Assembly: GCA_026874595.1 (NCBI GenBank)
Contig: CM049309.1
Span: 21,054,033-21,118,032 of the forward strand
Source of the DNA: Sipunculus nudus
Lineage: Eukaryota > Annelida > Sipuncula > Golfingiida > Sipunculidae
Direction: 5' to 3'
Length of the DNA: 64,000 bases
A program made the translations under genes and the position numbers. The stretch's first letter is position 1. Each line of letters begins with the position of its first letter. Shown here one piece after another: positions 11,224-22,440 of the stretch. A model generated the notes under the pieces. That model saw only the letters and a list, made by a program, of their open reading frames with translations, searched no databases and had not been told where the DNA came from.

Positions 11224-13461
11224 ACAAGTGACCCAGGGGTCATGACGCTCAGCTGACCAGGAAGACACTGTAAAGTAATTTTATCATCTGAATGTGAAAT
11301 TTGAATGAAATACTTTTTCCAAACTTGACCATTTGTATAAAATCATCCAATATTCATTGGGGTACTATGGAGCTCTGTAGCATGAAGGATATGGGTAACA
11401 GACACCTATTTTCAAGGTTAACAAGATGACTTTTCAGGGGTCTCCCAGCATGTCAAAAAATAAAATTCTAGGTCCAGTTATTATGATTTGTGCCCTGTTA
11501 ACAGATGACCAAATGTTTATTCGGGGGGGTATTTCAAAGCCGCATAGGATGAAGGATATGGGTAACAGAGATGTAATTTCAGGTGCACAAGGAGACTTTT
11601 CAGGGGCCTCCCAGCATATCAAGAAAGGAGATTCTAGGTCAAGTCATTATAATTTGTGCTCTGTTAACAGATGACCAAATCTTTATTCTGGGGAGTACTT
11701 CGGAGCCCCAGAGCATGAAGGATATGGGTAACAGGGACCTTATTACGGGTTTCCATGTAGACCTTTTATGGGCTTCCCTGGAGGTGAGGACAGAAGATTC
11801 TAGGTCCAGTCATTATGATTTGTGCCCTGTTAATATATGACCAAATCTTTATTCTGGGCGGTACTTCAGAGCCCTATAGCTCACAGAATATGGGTAACAG
11901 GGACCTTATTTCGGGTTTCCATGTAGACCTTTTATGGGCTTCCCTGGAGGTGAGGACAGAAGATTCTAGGTCCAGTCATTATGATTTGTGCCCTGTTTAC
12001 AGATGACCAAATGTTTAAAGATCACAAAATAAGAGAAAAAAAATCGTAAAAAATAAAAAAAAAATTGGTTGCGCCACCAATATCCAGAAATTGATGAAAC
12101 ACCCCATGATCAATATCCATGCAAAGAATCATGGTGATTAATGCATTAGTTGTTCAGATACTTGAGCTTTTGTATTAAATTTTGCATTATTCTGGGGGGT
12201 ACTTCAGAACCCCATAGCTCAAAGAATATAGGTCACAGTGACCTAATTTAAGGTTTACAAGGAGAATTTCCATACACCTCCCTGGATGTCAAGTAAGAAG
12301 ATTCCAGGTCTAGCGGTTATGATTTGTGCCCTGTTAACAGACAGACGCCTGGATGGCCGGACGGACGACGGACAAAAGGTGATCCCTATAGCTCAGATGA
12401 CTTTCAGTCAGCTGAGCTAAAAATTGAAAAAATACAGGTGGCGCAACCAGAATGCAGAAACTGATGAAACATTTCATGATCAATATCCATGCAAAGAATC
12501 ATGGTGATCAATATAATAATTGTTCAGATACTTGAGCTTTTGTATCAAATTTTCCATTATTCTGGGGGGTACTTCGGAGCCCCATAGCTCAGAGGTTATG
12601 GGTAACAGAGACCTAATTTTAAGTTTTTAAGGAGACTTTTCATGGGCCTCTCAGCATGTCAAGAGAGAAGATTCTAGGTCCAGTTGTTACGATTTGTGCC
12701 ATGTTAACAGATGACCGCATCTTATGAGGTCTCAGAAATAGAGAAAAAAATTCGTAAAAATAAAAAAAATACAGGTGGCGCCACTATACTGCAGAAACTG
12801 ATGACACATTCCATGATCAATATCCATGCAGAGAATCATGGTGATCACTGCAATAGTTGTTTAGATACTTGAGCTTTTGCATCAAATTTTCCATTATTCT
12901 GGGGGGTACTTCGGAGCCCCATAGCTCAAAGGTTATAAGTAACAGAGACCTAATTTCAGGTTTCCAAAGAGACTTTTTATGGGCCTCCCTGCATGTCAAG
13001 AGAAAAGATTCTAGGTGTAGTCGTTACGATTAATGCCCTGTTAACAGATGGCCGCATCTTAAGAGGTCTCAAAAATAGAGAAAAATATTGGTAAAAATCG
13101 AAAAAAAACAGGTGGCGCCACCAGTCTGCAGAAACTGATGAAACACTCCATGATCAATATCCATGCAAAAAATCATGATGATCAATGCATTAGTTGTTCA
13201 GATACTTGAGCTTTTGTATCAAATTTTCCATTATTCTGGGGGGTACTTCGGAACCCCATAGCTCAAAGAATATAGGTTACAGTGACCTCATTTCAGGTTT
13301 ACAAGGAGAATTTCCATAGACCTCCCAGGATGTCAAGTAAGAAGATTCCAGTTCTAGCGGTTACGATTTGTGCCCTGTTAACGGACAGACGCCCGTACGG
13401 CCAGACGGACAAAAGGTGATCCCTATAGCTCAGATGACTTACAGTCAGCTGAGCTAAAAAT
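11224..13461 (+). mobile_element. Family C (336-bp type), copy 1
   Basis: Starts ACAAGTGACCCAGGGGTCA then CGCTCAGCTGACC; ends in the C hairpin and TAAAAAT. The core is five to six diverged 336-bp monomers, some truncated, with palindromes near 12076, 12439, 12775 and 13111. A second, internal C 3' end lies at 12391-12425. The near-identical copy at 52835-55037 has the same internal terminus but different flanks, so this compound form moved as a unit. It encodes no protein. Confidence 0.9.
12391..12425 (+). other. Internal family C 3' terminus
   Basis: A complete terminus (GCTCAGATGACT-TTC-AGTCAGCTGAGC-TAAAAAT), preceded by its GACGGACGACGGAC tract, sits within the C copy. It is followed by TGAAAAAATACAGGTGGCG, which is the start of further monomers. 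The equivalent is at 53953-53987 in copy 2. Confidence 0.92.
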
Positions 13462-14775
13462 CATATGATCAGAGATTATCGTAACAGCAGCTGGTGGTCA
13501 ACTTCATCTATATATAGTTATTATCGCTGGCTGGATTTGTTAGTAAAGGTACAAAATGGTTTATTACTATTTTATGATTGCCATTGATACATATAATAAA
13601 TGTACTGCATTACCTTTCCTGTAATACTATAAAAAATATGTGACTTATAAATATTCTGTTGTCAATTCCATTATTCGGCCCCTAATATGGCACAAACATG
13701 GCCCTCTGAAACGTTCATAATCAAACAATATCAAACTTTACTTAAACCAAAAAAAAGAAATCCCCACATTTCCTCTTTTCAAAATTTCGGGTGAAATATT
13801 CTAGAACAATGCCACATTTCTATCACTCAAAGCGGTAGTTCTGACACGACAAGGATGGTACACTTGTTCCAATGTTCGTAACAGCTACCGAGGCACGGCT
13901 TTTTTCAACCTTCTTTCAATAGAGATAAAACGAGACTTACGCTCCCTATTGGCTATAGAGACAAGGGCCATGTATACTCATTTGCATTACCGCAGGGACA
14001 CGAATGTATAGAACTTATTCCGAATATTGCCGACTGCAGTTGCGTGCATAAAAATGAGCCATTAATATGACAGACGAGACTCCCTCCGAATATTGCCGAT
14101 AGCTGTACATAAATGTTAGTGCAAGTAAGTGTCCCAGAATACAAATGCAAAATATGCCCCTCTAATTTTCAGAAGAGTAAAGTTACTGTCTATAGTCGAC
14201 CCATTAAGCTGATTTCTATTTTTTTTAGTTGACACGTTGAATGCCAAACAAATTTTGTCTCTTGTATGTCTCACGGCCCCGTCTAAGATTTACAGATGCC
14301 ACATGTGACTATACCGCCATGATTAAAAAAAGGTAAAAACCTTCATGTGGCCGGTCCAGTTTTATTTATATTTTTCCTCCGATCAAGTGAGGGTTAATGT
14401 TTTCTGTGAACGTGGTGCGATCGGGTGTTATAACTAATAGCTGATGTATCGTGTGTTACAACTAATAGCTGATGTATTGTCCGGCACGTGTAGGTTACGG
14501 CTGATTAATTCCTTTGTTAGGGTCGGGAGAAGCTTGTTTGCACAACACTGACCGTATTGACCGCGGTACAGGCTCACCGTGTGATAAGCATCCGAGTCGA
14601 GCCATCGGTGTACTACCTGTGTACATATGTTCTCGTCCTCCATGCGCACATGGAGATAAATAACCTAGATTCTCTATAATATTCATGGTCTTTCCACGAA
14701 TTCAAATACCCCACGATATGCGTTTAGTATAAAAACCACAAAATTTTAAGCCCACGATACTATCTGAATCTACAG
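13462..14775. other. Right arm of F, unique sequence
   Basis: Richer in CpG than its surroundings. Visible structure: two copies of CCGAATATTGCCGA (near 14020 and 14085) and a 28-bp tandem duplication beginning GTGTTATAACTAATAGC at 14425 and GTGTTACAACTAATAGC at 14453. The small frames here (13953-14150 and 14434-14649, minus strand) show no recognisable family. No gene is called. Confidence 0.5.
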
Positions 14776-15187
14776 TATATGACTCATGTGACCAACACTG
14801 GCATAAAATTTGGTGATGATAGCTCCGGCTGTTTCTGAGACTGTCATTTTAGTGTGCTTTTTTGGACAGATGACTAAGTTCAACTTCCTGTAACTCGGCC
14901 AAAATTCACCGAACTTGAACCATTCAAACAAACTTGAGAGAGATGGTATAAAAGATTATTTCTGTGAAATATTGAATAATTTGGCTGGACATTTTTGTCG
15001 GAGAAGATTTTTTTAGGTTTTTAGCTTTTTCTCTAAAATCTAAGAAAATGCAAAATTTTTCAGATGGCTTATTTTTTGCATTAAATTTCATTATGCTAGC
15101 TCCAGTTGTTTTCAAAATAGTATGGGTTAACGTACAGACGACGGACACTTCCACATCATCACATTAGCTCACAGGTTCACTAAAAAT

Positions 15188-16519
15188 TACTACAGATGCA
15201 TACTGAATGCAAAATTATAATACAGATACACCTCACTGATGGCAAAATCTTGAATTGAGTATGGTTACCAATTATTTATAATCCATGTACAGCCGTCTTT
15301 ATATACCCACAGAGAGCTGTATACCTGTGATTGGAAACATTGCCTGGCATGAGGAATATCTAAAATCATGAATCTACATTTTTTAAAAGTTTTAAAAAAA
15401 CATTCTTGTCAATATTAACCATAGATATCCTGAAATCTAAATGTCTATAGAGGCATGATGCAACGGATGCTGATAAACTGATGCCAGGCTAGATGTATCT
15501 GCTTCACACAGCTAACATATATGGTAAAATGACTCAATTGAATCTTTATAATTCAGCCAAAATTCATTCTTTGGAACCATAATGGACAATTATTATAAGA
15601 ATTATTCAGGGAATTATTCTTGTAAAATATTAAACAAATTGGCCTCAGTGGCATCAGTCAAAAATTGTTTACAGGTTTATAACTCATATGGGAAAATACA
15701 GCAAATGGCTAAGCTAAGCTTCCCATGACTCAGCCAAAAATCACTGAACCAAAAGCATGAATTATCAACATCTAAGGATAATTAATCTGTGGTTTTTGAG
15801 AAGATCTTTGTAGCCACTGAGCTAAAATCGGCTGTTACAGCATACGACTAAATTTAGCTTCCCATAACTCAGCCAAAAGTCACTGAACTGAGACCATTTG
15901 AACAAACTTCAGAAAGCACTACCCTAGGCTCATTTCTGTGCGATATTAAACAATTTGGCTATATGTTTCAGAGAAGAAGTTTTTTTGTTGCCGTCAGTAT
16001 GATACGGGCACTGATGACCCCCCTTCAATAGAGGCCGATGCAGGTGGCGCCACCAATACCTCAAATTCAGATATGACTCACGTGACCAACACTGGCATAA
16101 AATTTTGTGATGATAGCTCCAGTCGTTTCTGAGATTGTAATTTTAGTATGCTTTTTTCGACAGATGACTAAGTTCAACTTCCTGAAACTCGGCCAAAAAT
16201 CACCGAACTCAAACCATTCGAACAAACTTGAGAAAGATTGTTCCAGGAATCATTTCTGTGAAATATTGGACAATTTGGCTGTACAATTTCGGAGAAAAAG
16301 ATTTTTAAAGTTTTTTTTGCTTTTTCCCTATAAAATTTAAGACAACGCAGTTAGCCAAAAAATAAGCAAAATCCAATTGAGTTTTTTAGATGACTAATTT
16401 TTTGCATAATATTTCGTGATGCTAATTCGTGCCGTTTTTAAGATAGTATGGGTTAACGTACAGACGACGGACAACGGACGACGCCACACCATCACATAAG
16501 CTCACAGGTTCACTAAAAA
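15188..16519 (+). mobile_element. Second E-type unit, 5' end missing
   Basis: Beyond the first E 3' end comes about 300 bp of AT-rich DNA, then E-type monomers (AACTCAGCCAAAA, CACTGAACC, AAACAATTTGGC) and a full palindrome GGTGGCGCCACC at 16043. It ends with a second E terminus, AGCTCACAGGTTCACTAAAAA, at 16499-16519. The same order occurs at 56404-57591, where the terminus is missing. Confidence 0.72.
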
Positions 16520-16562
16520 GTGCTTATGACTGGGCCCACAACTTTTTTAAACTAGAATACGG

Positions 16563-16581
16563 GTAGTCGACAAGCGACTAC
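16563..16581 (+). other. Family D 5' hairpin
   Basis: GTAGTCG, five bases, CGACTAC: a perfect 7-bp stem 12 bases inside the element start. It is present in 49686-50856 and, with changes, at 27417 and 46747. Confidence 0.88.
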
Positions 16582-17987
16582 GTGTATCCGCCTAAATCAG
16601 AGAGGAACGGGTGAAGTGAGGCATGGATTGAGTGGCAAGGGGAAATAGAGTGTTGCATATTAGCATGGATGTCTGCAGCCAAATGGTGTATGTAGGTTGC
16701 CCCCCCCCCCCCCCCCCCTCTACCACAAAATCCATAAAGCCGTCCAAGTTGTATACATATGCAAAATTTAAGGCAGATAAGTCAAACCACCAGATGTATA
16801 TGGGTGATTTTAGCCCGAGGCAGACAAACAGATGGACGCTGAGCAAAAATGGTTGCAGGTGACGCAACCAGTTTTGCGTATGATAAAGAGCTATGTGAGA
16901 ACTATACACATGCAAAACTTTGGCCCAATTGGTCAAACGGTTCCCAAGATATGAGCTTGGATGTCTGCTGCATAAACTAGAATGCAGGTGGCGCCACCTG
17001 TCATAAAATCAAGAGAGCTGTCGGGGATGTATAAACCTGCAAAATTTTAGGCAGATATGTCAAACCACTGCCGTGATATGAGCGATTTTGTCCCATGGCA
17101 GACAAACAGACGGGAGCTGTGCAAAAATGGCTGCAGGTGGCGCCACCAGTTTTGTGTATGATAAAGAGCTATGTGAGATCTATACGCATGCAAAATTTTG
17201 GCCCAATCGGTCAAACGGTTCCCGAGATATGAGCTTGGATGTCTGCAGCATAAACGTGAAAGTAGGTGGCACCGCCTGTCATAAAATCAGAAAAGCTATC
17301 CAGGATGTATACGCATGCTGAATTTCAGGTGAATTAGTCAAGTCACTGCAGAGATATGAGTGATTTTAACCCAAGGCAGACGAACAGATGGACACTGTGC
17401 AAACATGGTTGCAGGTGGCGCCACCATTTTTTGTGTATGTTATAAAGCTCTCCAAGGGCTACATTTGTGCAAAAACATTTTCCTGATCGGTCAAACGGTT
17501 CCCGAGATATGAGCTTGGATGTCTGCAGCGTAAACGTGAATGTAGGTGGCGCCACCTGTCATAAAATCAGAAAAGCTATCCAGGATGTATACGCATGCCA
17601 AATTTCAGGTGAATTAGTCAAGTCACTGCAGAGATATGAGTGATTTTAACCCAAGGCAGACGAACAGATGGACACTGTGCAAACATGGTTGCAGGTGGCG
17701 CCACCATTTTTTATGTATGTTATAAAGCTCTCCAAGGGCTACATTTGTCCAAAAAAATTTTCCTGATCGGTCAAACGGTTCCCGAGATATGTGGGTTTAT
17801 GTGTGGAAACAGACGCACAAACGGACGCAGAGCGCAGAGGAAAGGTCAGAGGTCAAAACAAAATCGGGGCGCACCAGTTCACATGTGACCCGAACATAAT
17901 CCCGGGTTTCATAAAATTCGGCCCAGCGGTTACGGAGGAGTTCTCCGGACACCTACGCGACCGCGGCGGCGTCCAGCTGAAAACATA

Positions 17988-18018
17988 GTATCCGCAAAAC
18001 TCTGTTTTGGTGGATACA
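17988..18018 (+). other. Family D 3' hairpin
   Basis: GTATCCGCAAAAC, TCT, GTTTTGGTGGATAC: about 13 bp of stem with one bulge and one wobble at the very end of D. The same structure closes the D copies at 28560-28589, 48220-48248, 50825-50856 and 60920-60952. Confidence 0.88.
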
Positions 18019-19511
18019 ATTATACAGAACTGACCTAATTCAGGCATGTACATAGGTTATATATAGACAATTATTTATGGAAAATATGAAGAAAAAAGTG
18101 AGTGGTTTTGATAAATATTAGGCATTCCCGAAGTGTAAAAATGATTTTAATAAAAAATTGAGGTTTTCCTTCATTTCTCAAAGGAAAAAAGTGGCTGAGC
18201 CCCAGTTTTTGGCTTGGAAGGAGATCTTAGGGACATCCAACATTATGCCAATTTTTGGATTACCAGGCAAAGTTGTAGTAAACAAAAGTTGGGTCAAGAT
18301 GCTACAAAATACAAATACATTAAGGCCGCTAAAAAACTTTTATTTTATTAGACCATTTTTTAAGCTTATACTTTCAAATTTCAAAATTCATCAGATTAAA
18401 TCCGTATGTTAACTGGCTGTGAAAATTAAATCAAATGAACTTACAAGAACTAGATGTGTCGGAACGACACGAATGCCCCCGCCTGGGGCAAATTAGAAAC
18501 ATTTGTTAAATTTTGTAAATTTTTTTAAGTTCAGGAAGTGTTGTATGGTCAAAAGTAGGTCAACAAGGGCAAAATGCAAACTCGATCTGTAAAGGGTCAT
18601 TATCAAGCAACACACCAAAAATCAGGCCAGTATCTGCAGGCATTGTGAAAAAAGTCCATATATGTGCATTTTTCATGAAAATTTCTGTCTTTCATGAAAT
18701 TTTCTATGTTCAGGATCTGTCATAAGGTGAAAAATAGGTTAACTGGGACGAAACGCGAACTCGATCTGTAAGTGGTCATTATGCGCCCACAGACCAAACA
18801 TTGGGCCAGTATCTGTAAGCATTACATTGCGAAACTTGAATATTAGCAAAAGTTGATAATCATTTATAAATTTAAATTGGAGAGGTTTATACCATGTTTC
18901 ATAAGAATCCACCAAATGCTTCCCGAGAAATAAGCTCCTAAGTTTTTTTCTATACTAAGCTCTGTGACCTTGAAAAGTAGGTCGAGATCTTCCATCTTTG
19001 AACTTGACCAAGATTTTGTAAATATAATGCAATAGCACTGAAGAAATGAGATATTCTGCACAAAAGGCCAAAATTGAAACAAGGGACCTATGGGTCACGA
19101 CGCTCAGCTGTTATATATGATAAAACTAGATGTGTCGGAACGACACGAATGCCCCTGCCTGGGGCAAATGAGAAACATTTGTTAAATTTTGTAAATTTCT
19201 TTAAGTTTAGGAGGTGTTGTATGGTAAAAAGTAGGTCAACAGGGGCAAAATGCAAACTCGATCTGTAATGGGTCATTATCAAGCAACACACCAAAAATCA
19301 GGCCAGAATCTGCAGGCATTATGAAAAAAAGTCCATACATGTGCATTTTTCGTAGAAATTTCTGTCTTTCATGAAATTTTCTAATGTTAAGGATCTGTCA
19401 TATGGTCAAAAATAGGTTAACTGGGACAAAATGCGAACTCGATCTGTGAGTGGTCATTATGCGCGCACAGACCAAACATTAGGCCAGTATCTGTAAGCAT
19501 TGCATTGCGAA

Positions 19512-20195
19512 ACTAGAATATTTGCAAAAGCTGATAATCAGTTATAAATTTAAATTGGAGAGGTATGCACCATGTTTCATAACAATCCACCAAATGCTTC
19601 CTGAGAAATAAGCTCCTAAGTATTTTTCTATACTAAGCTCTGTGACCTTGAAAAGTAGGTCAAGATCACCCATCTTTGAACTTGACCAAGATTTTGTAAA
19701 TATAATGCAATAGCACTGAAGAAATGAAGTTCCTGTGTTGAATACCTTTGGAGTTATCCTGCACAAAAGGCCAAAATTGAAAAATCTGATAAAATTTCAT
19801 TAAAAAATCAGAAATTGCAGGTGGCGTCACCAAAATTGTGCAGTACGTACAGACCATCAGACCCAATGATCATAGTAAGTTTTGTGAAAAAATCCACACA
19901 ATGGTTCCTGAGATATAAGCTTCTTAGTGTTTTTCTATAATCAGCTCTAAAATGTAGAAAAATGGGTCAAGGTCACCCATCTTCGAACTTGGCTGAGATT
20001 TTATTGATATACATCTTCACTGATGAAATAAAATTCCAACGGTGAATCCTTTTAGAGATATCCAGCTCACAAGGTAAAAGTTAACAGATGCGGAACAGAC
20101 GGACTGACAGACACCGGACAGACAGATGGACGGACAGACAGACGGACAGCTTGGGTGACGACAATAGCCCATGAGCCTATGAGCTGAGGGCTTAA
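19512..20195 (+). mobile_element. Family K inside the inner B copy
   Basis: Begins ACTAGAATATTTGC directly after a B phrase (GGCATTGCGAA) and ends ATGAGCTGAGGGCTTAA, after which B resumes with TACATGTACATTTGTCATG. The B copy at 39533-40198 has no K at this point, so K is an insertion. It holds about two 300-bp monomers, one with GCAGGTGGCGTCACC (19819), a GACGGACAGACAGACGG tract (20095-20148) and a hairpin-like end (ATAGCCCATGAGCCTATGAGCTGAGGGCT). Confidence 0.8.
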
Positions 20196-21117
20196 AATGG
20201 CTGTACATGTACATTTGTCATGAAAATTAATATTTTTCATGAAATTTTCTATGTTAAGGAGCCATAAAACAGTCAAAAGTAGGTCAACCGGGACAAAACA
20301 CAAACTCGATCTGTAACTGGTCATTATCTGCCAACACACCAAAAATCAGGCCAATATCTGCAGGCATTGCGAAAAAAAGTCCGTACATGTGTATTTGTCA
20401 TGAAAATTTCTATTTTTCATGAAATTTTCTAAGTTAAGGAGCCGTAAAACAGTCAAATGTAGGTCAACTGGGACAAAACGTGAACTCGATCTGTAACTGG
20501 TCATTATCTGCCCACACAACAAAAATCAGGCCAATATCTGTAGGCATTGCGATAAAAAGTCCGTACATGTGTATTGGTCATGAAAATTTCTATTTTTGAT
20601 GAAATTTTCTAAGTTAAGGAGCCGTAAAACGGTCAAAAGTAGGTCAACCTGGACAAAACGCGAACTTGATCTGTAACTGGTCATTATCTGCCCACACACC
20701 AAAAATCTGGCCAATATCTGCAGGCATTGCAAAAAAAAGTCCGTACATGTGTATTTGTCATGAAAATTTCTATTTTTCATGAAATTTTCTAAGTTAAAGA
20801 GCCGTAAAATGGTCAAAAGTAGGTCAACCCGGACGAAACGCGAACTCGATCTGTCACTGGTCATTATCTACCCACACACAAAAAATCAGACCAATATCTG
20901 CAGGCATTACGAAAAAAAGTCCGTACATGTGTATTTGTCATGAAAATTTCTATTTTTCATGAAATTTTCTAAGTTAAGGAGCCGTAAAATGGTCAAAAGT
21001 AGGTCAACCCGGACGAAACACGAACTCGATCTGTAACTGGTCATTATCTGCCCACACACTAAAAATCAGGCCAATATCTGCAGGCATTGCGAAAAAAAGT
21101 CCGTACAACTGTTTCAT
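20196..21117 (+). repeat. 180-bp tandem array of family B
   Basis: GTACATGT..ATTTGTCATGAAAA begins units at 20203, 20383, 20563, 20743 and 20923: an exact 180-bp period. Each unit has GAGCCGTAAAA, GTAGGTCAAC, AACTCGATCTGT, CATTATCTGCC and CAATATCTGCAGGCATTGCG. Units differ by scattered substitutions without length change. Related arrays: 24184-24545 and 60010-60735. Confidence 0.96.
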
Positions 21118-21177
21118 TTCGGAATGACGGAATGACGGAATGACAGAATGACAGAATGACGGACATGGGTAAAACTA

Positions 21178-21208
21178 TATGCCCCGGCCACTTTGTGGCG
21201 GGGGCATA
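21178..21208 (+). other. Family B 3' terminal hairpin
   Basis: TATGCCCCGGCCAC, TTT, GTGGCGGGGGCATA: about 13 paired bases with one mismatch. The right arm GGCGGGGGCAT is complementary to the ATGCCCC-GCC arm next to the B 5' hairpin. Also intact at 40170-40199 and 60797-60826. Confidence 0.92.
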
Positions 21209-22440
21209 AAAAATATTATTTAGAAATGAGGCACATGCTGGTTTCGTGTGGTAATAAATATAAGCTGTATTATGAGTTGTTGTTGTTTAGCTTATGTATG
21301 ATTTTGATAGTACCTTTGGTGACAGGGAAGAGGATTGATTTCATTTATTTTATTAACAAATGGAGTACTACTGTCACACAGATTTTGACTTGGCCATATA
21401 ACTTATAAGCAGAACATATAATATAAGAGTTTAACTATTTATTAAAAAAATTACAAATATTGTCCCAAATATAATTTTTATTAAAAATAATAAGAGAATC
21501 ATATGATTTTTTAAAAAGAAATATAACTGATATGATTATTAAAATAATATTAAAGAATATATTCATGAATGCATTCATGAATACATTTTGAAAGTATTTG
21601 CACGAGTATTCATATACTTTCATTTTTACCTGAATTCCCATTCTTTATGCAAGAAATTTTATAATGGAGTACATAATCATATTCGTATTAAAATACAATT
21701 ACAAAGTATTCGCACCATGTCTGGTATTTATTCAGTTTTCACCAAACAATGATGTTGAGAATCCAGAATATACAAATTTCACACATTTAAATAATGATCA
21801 TAAGTACCTGGTTTTATGGCTTTTATTTATATTAAAAAATAACTGTAAAAAATTCATTTTGGACTAATTTCACATCAATGTACACACTAGACACAGTAGG
21901 AATCTAGATTAATATTATCAACTGCATCTTTGTCTTTCATTAATTTCCTTCATATAGTCCTTAATGATTAGTAATGAATAATATGATTTACTTCTTTATC
22001 ATTAAAAATGAACTGAAAAATGCCATAGGTGACTGCATGGTGTTATTTGGAATATGTGACATTCTACCCATCGATACAAGATTCTTATATCATCAGTAAC
22101 TGCAAGTTAATTTCCTGTTATTATAAACTAACAAATTCCTTTTCTTTTTTTCTTTAATTTGTTATTAAAAACCAATAAAAATTTATTAATTTATTGTTTA
22201 TTGTTATGTTGTTGGTTAAAACTACTAGATGAGTTGGGTTGAACACCTGGATCAACTGTGGCTGGCCATAAGCTGCCTGGATTCTCCCCTCAAGCTTGCA
22301 TAATTTGATGAAAGGTCAACAAGGTCAACATACAGGTGACTCAAGAGGGGCTGGAGAGAGCCAAAGTCTGACAGGGTCTCATAAAAAACATTAATAAAAG
22401 CTACAATATTTGGCAAATTTCTTTCAGCTTTCTAAACTGA
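21208..22440 (+). other. AT-rich body of C without monomers
   Basis: About 1.2 kb with no tandem repeat, nearly identical to 61602-62830. Small frames on both strands (64-71 codons) lie in conserved copies, but both copies carry them only because they are near-identical DNA. A small palindrome ATGAATGCATTCAT is near 21565. Confidence 0.6.

Larger units (their letters stand above)
11137..14775 (+). mobile_element. F: TIR transposon insertion with C nested inside
   Basis: Left end CTGTATATTCTGA and right end TCTGAATCTACAG form an imperfect inverted repeat (11 of 13 matching), each flanked by TA. The paralogous E copy near 55990 reads straight across this point (AATTTCATTCATGACTC), so it is the empty site. 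F has an 87-bp left arm with TTCGTGG/CCACGAA inverted motifs and a 1.3-kb right arm with further CCACGA motifs; the C copy 11224-13461 sits between. TA duplication suggests a Tc1/mariner-, PIF- or related group. No transposase frame was recognised. Confidence 0.75.
9036..15187 (+). mobile_element. Family E element, interrupted by F
   Basis: The 5' end is ACAAGGCCTACAGGCC followed by GCGAACCTGTGC; the 3' end near 15165 is AGCTCACAGGTTCACTAAAAA, complementary to the 5' arm and containing CTAA. Inside, in order: short monomers related to family D (9160-9500), a block of 25-60 bp repeats (9560-10190), and monomers with the GGTGGC-type palindrome near 10650 and 11108. F is inserted at 11137-14775. 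A near copy without F, but with G, lies at 51431-56403. No transposition protein is encoded. Confidence 0.78.
16551..18019 (+). mobile_element. Family D element, copy 1
   Basis: 5' end ACTAGAATACGG, then hairpin GTAGTCG-ACAAG-CGACTAC, then GTGTATCCGCC. The 3' end is a hairpin with arms GTATCCGCAAAAC and GTTTTGGTGGATAC, whose right arm is complementary to the 5' GTATCCGCC. The core consists of ~280-bp dimers made of ~130- and ~150-bp submonomers, each starting with the GGTGGCGCCACC palindrome (near 16986, 17136, 17265, 17414, 17545, 17695). A polyC tract lies at 16699-16719. A G+C-rich segment with GTTACGGAGGAGTTCTCCGG precedes the 3' hairpin. Open frames of 65-84 codons inside are repeat by-products. 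Confidence 0.88.
19125..21207 (+). mobile_element. Family B element, inner copy with K
   Basis: 5' end ACTAGATGTGTCGGAACGAC (hairpin GTGTCG-GAA-CGACAC), arm ATGCCCCTGCC; 3' hairpin TATGCCCCGGCCAC-TTT-GTGGCGGGGGCATA at 21178-21208. The C copy at 61556 is empty here: it reads ATATATGAT, seven A, TATTATTTAG. K is inserted at 19512-20195. Five to six 180-bp monomers follow. A (GAATGACGG)n tract lies at 21119-21165. No coding capacity. Confidence 0.9.

Noticed and set aside
13953-14649. Transposase gene in the right arm of F
   Set aside because: Small minus-strand frames lack any DDE, HTH or zinc-finger pattern.
16632-16936. Proline- or glycine-run proteins near 16.7 kb, and a glycine run near 61.15 kb
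   Set aside because: Produced by the homopolymer C and G tracts within D and C-type repeats.
20203-21117. CRISPR-like regular repeat
   Set aside because: 180-bp units are repeated end to end with no unique spacers, in eukaryotic transposon DNA.
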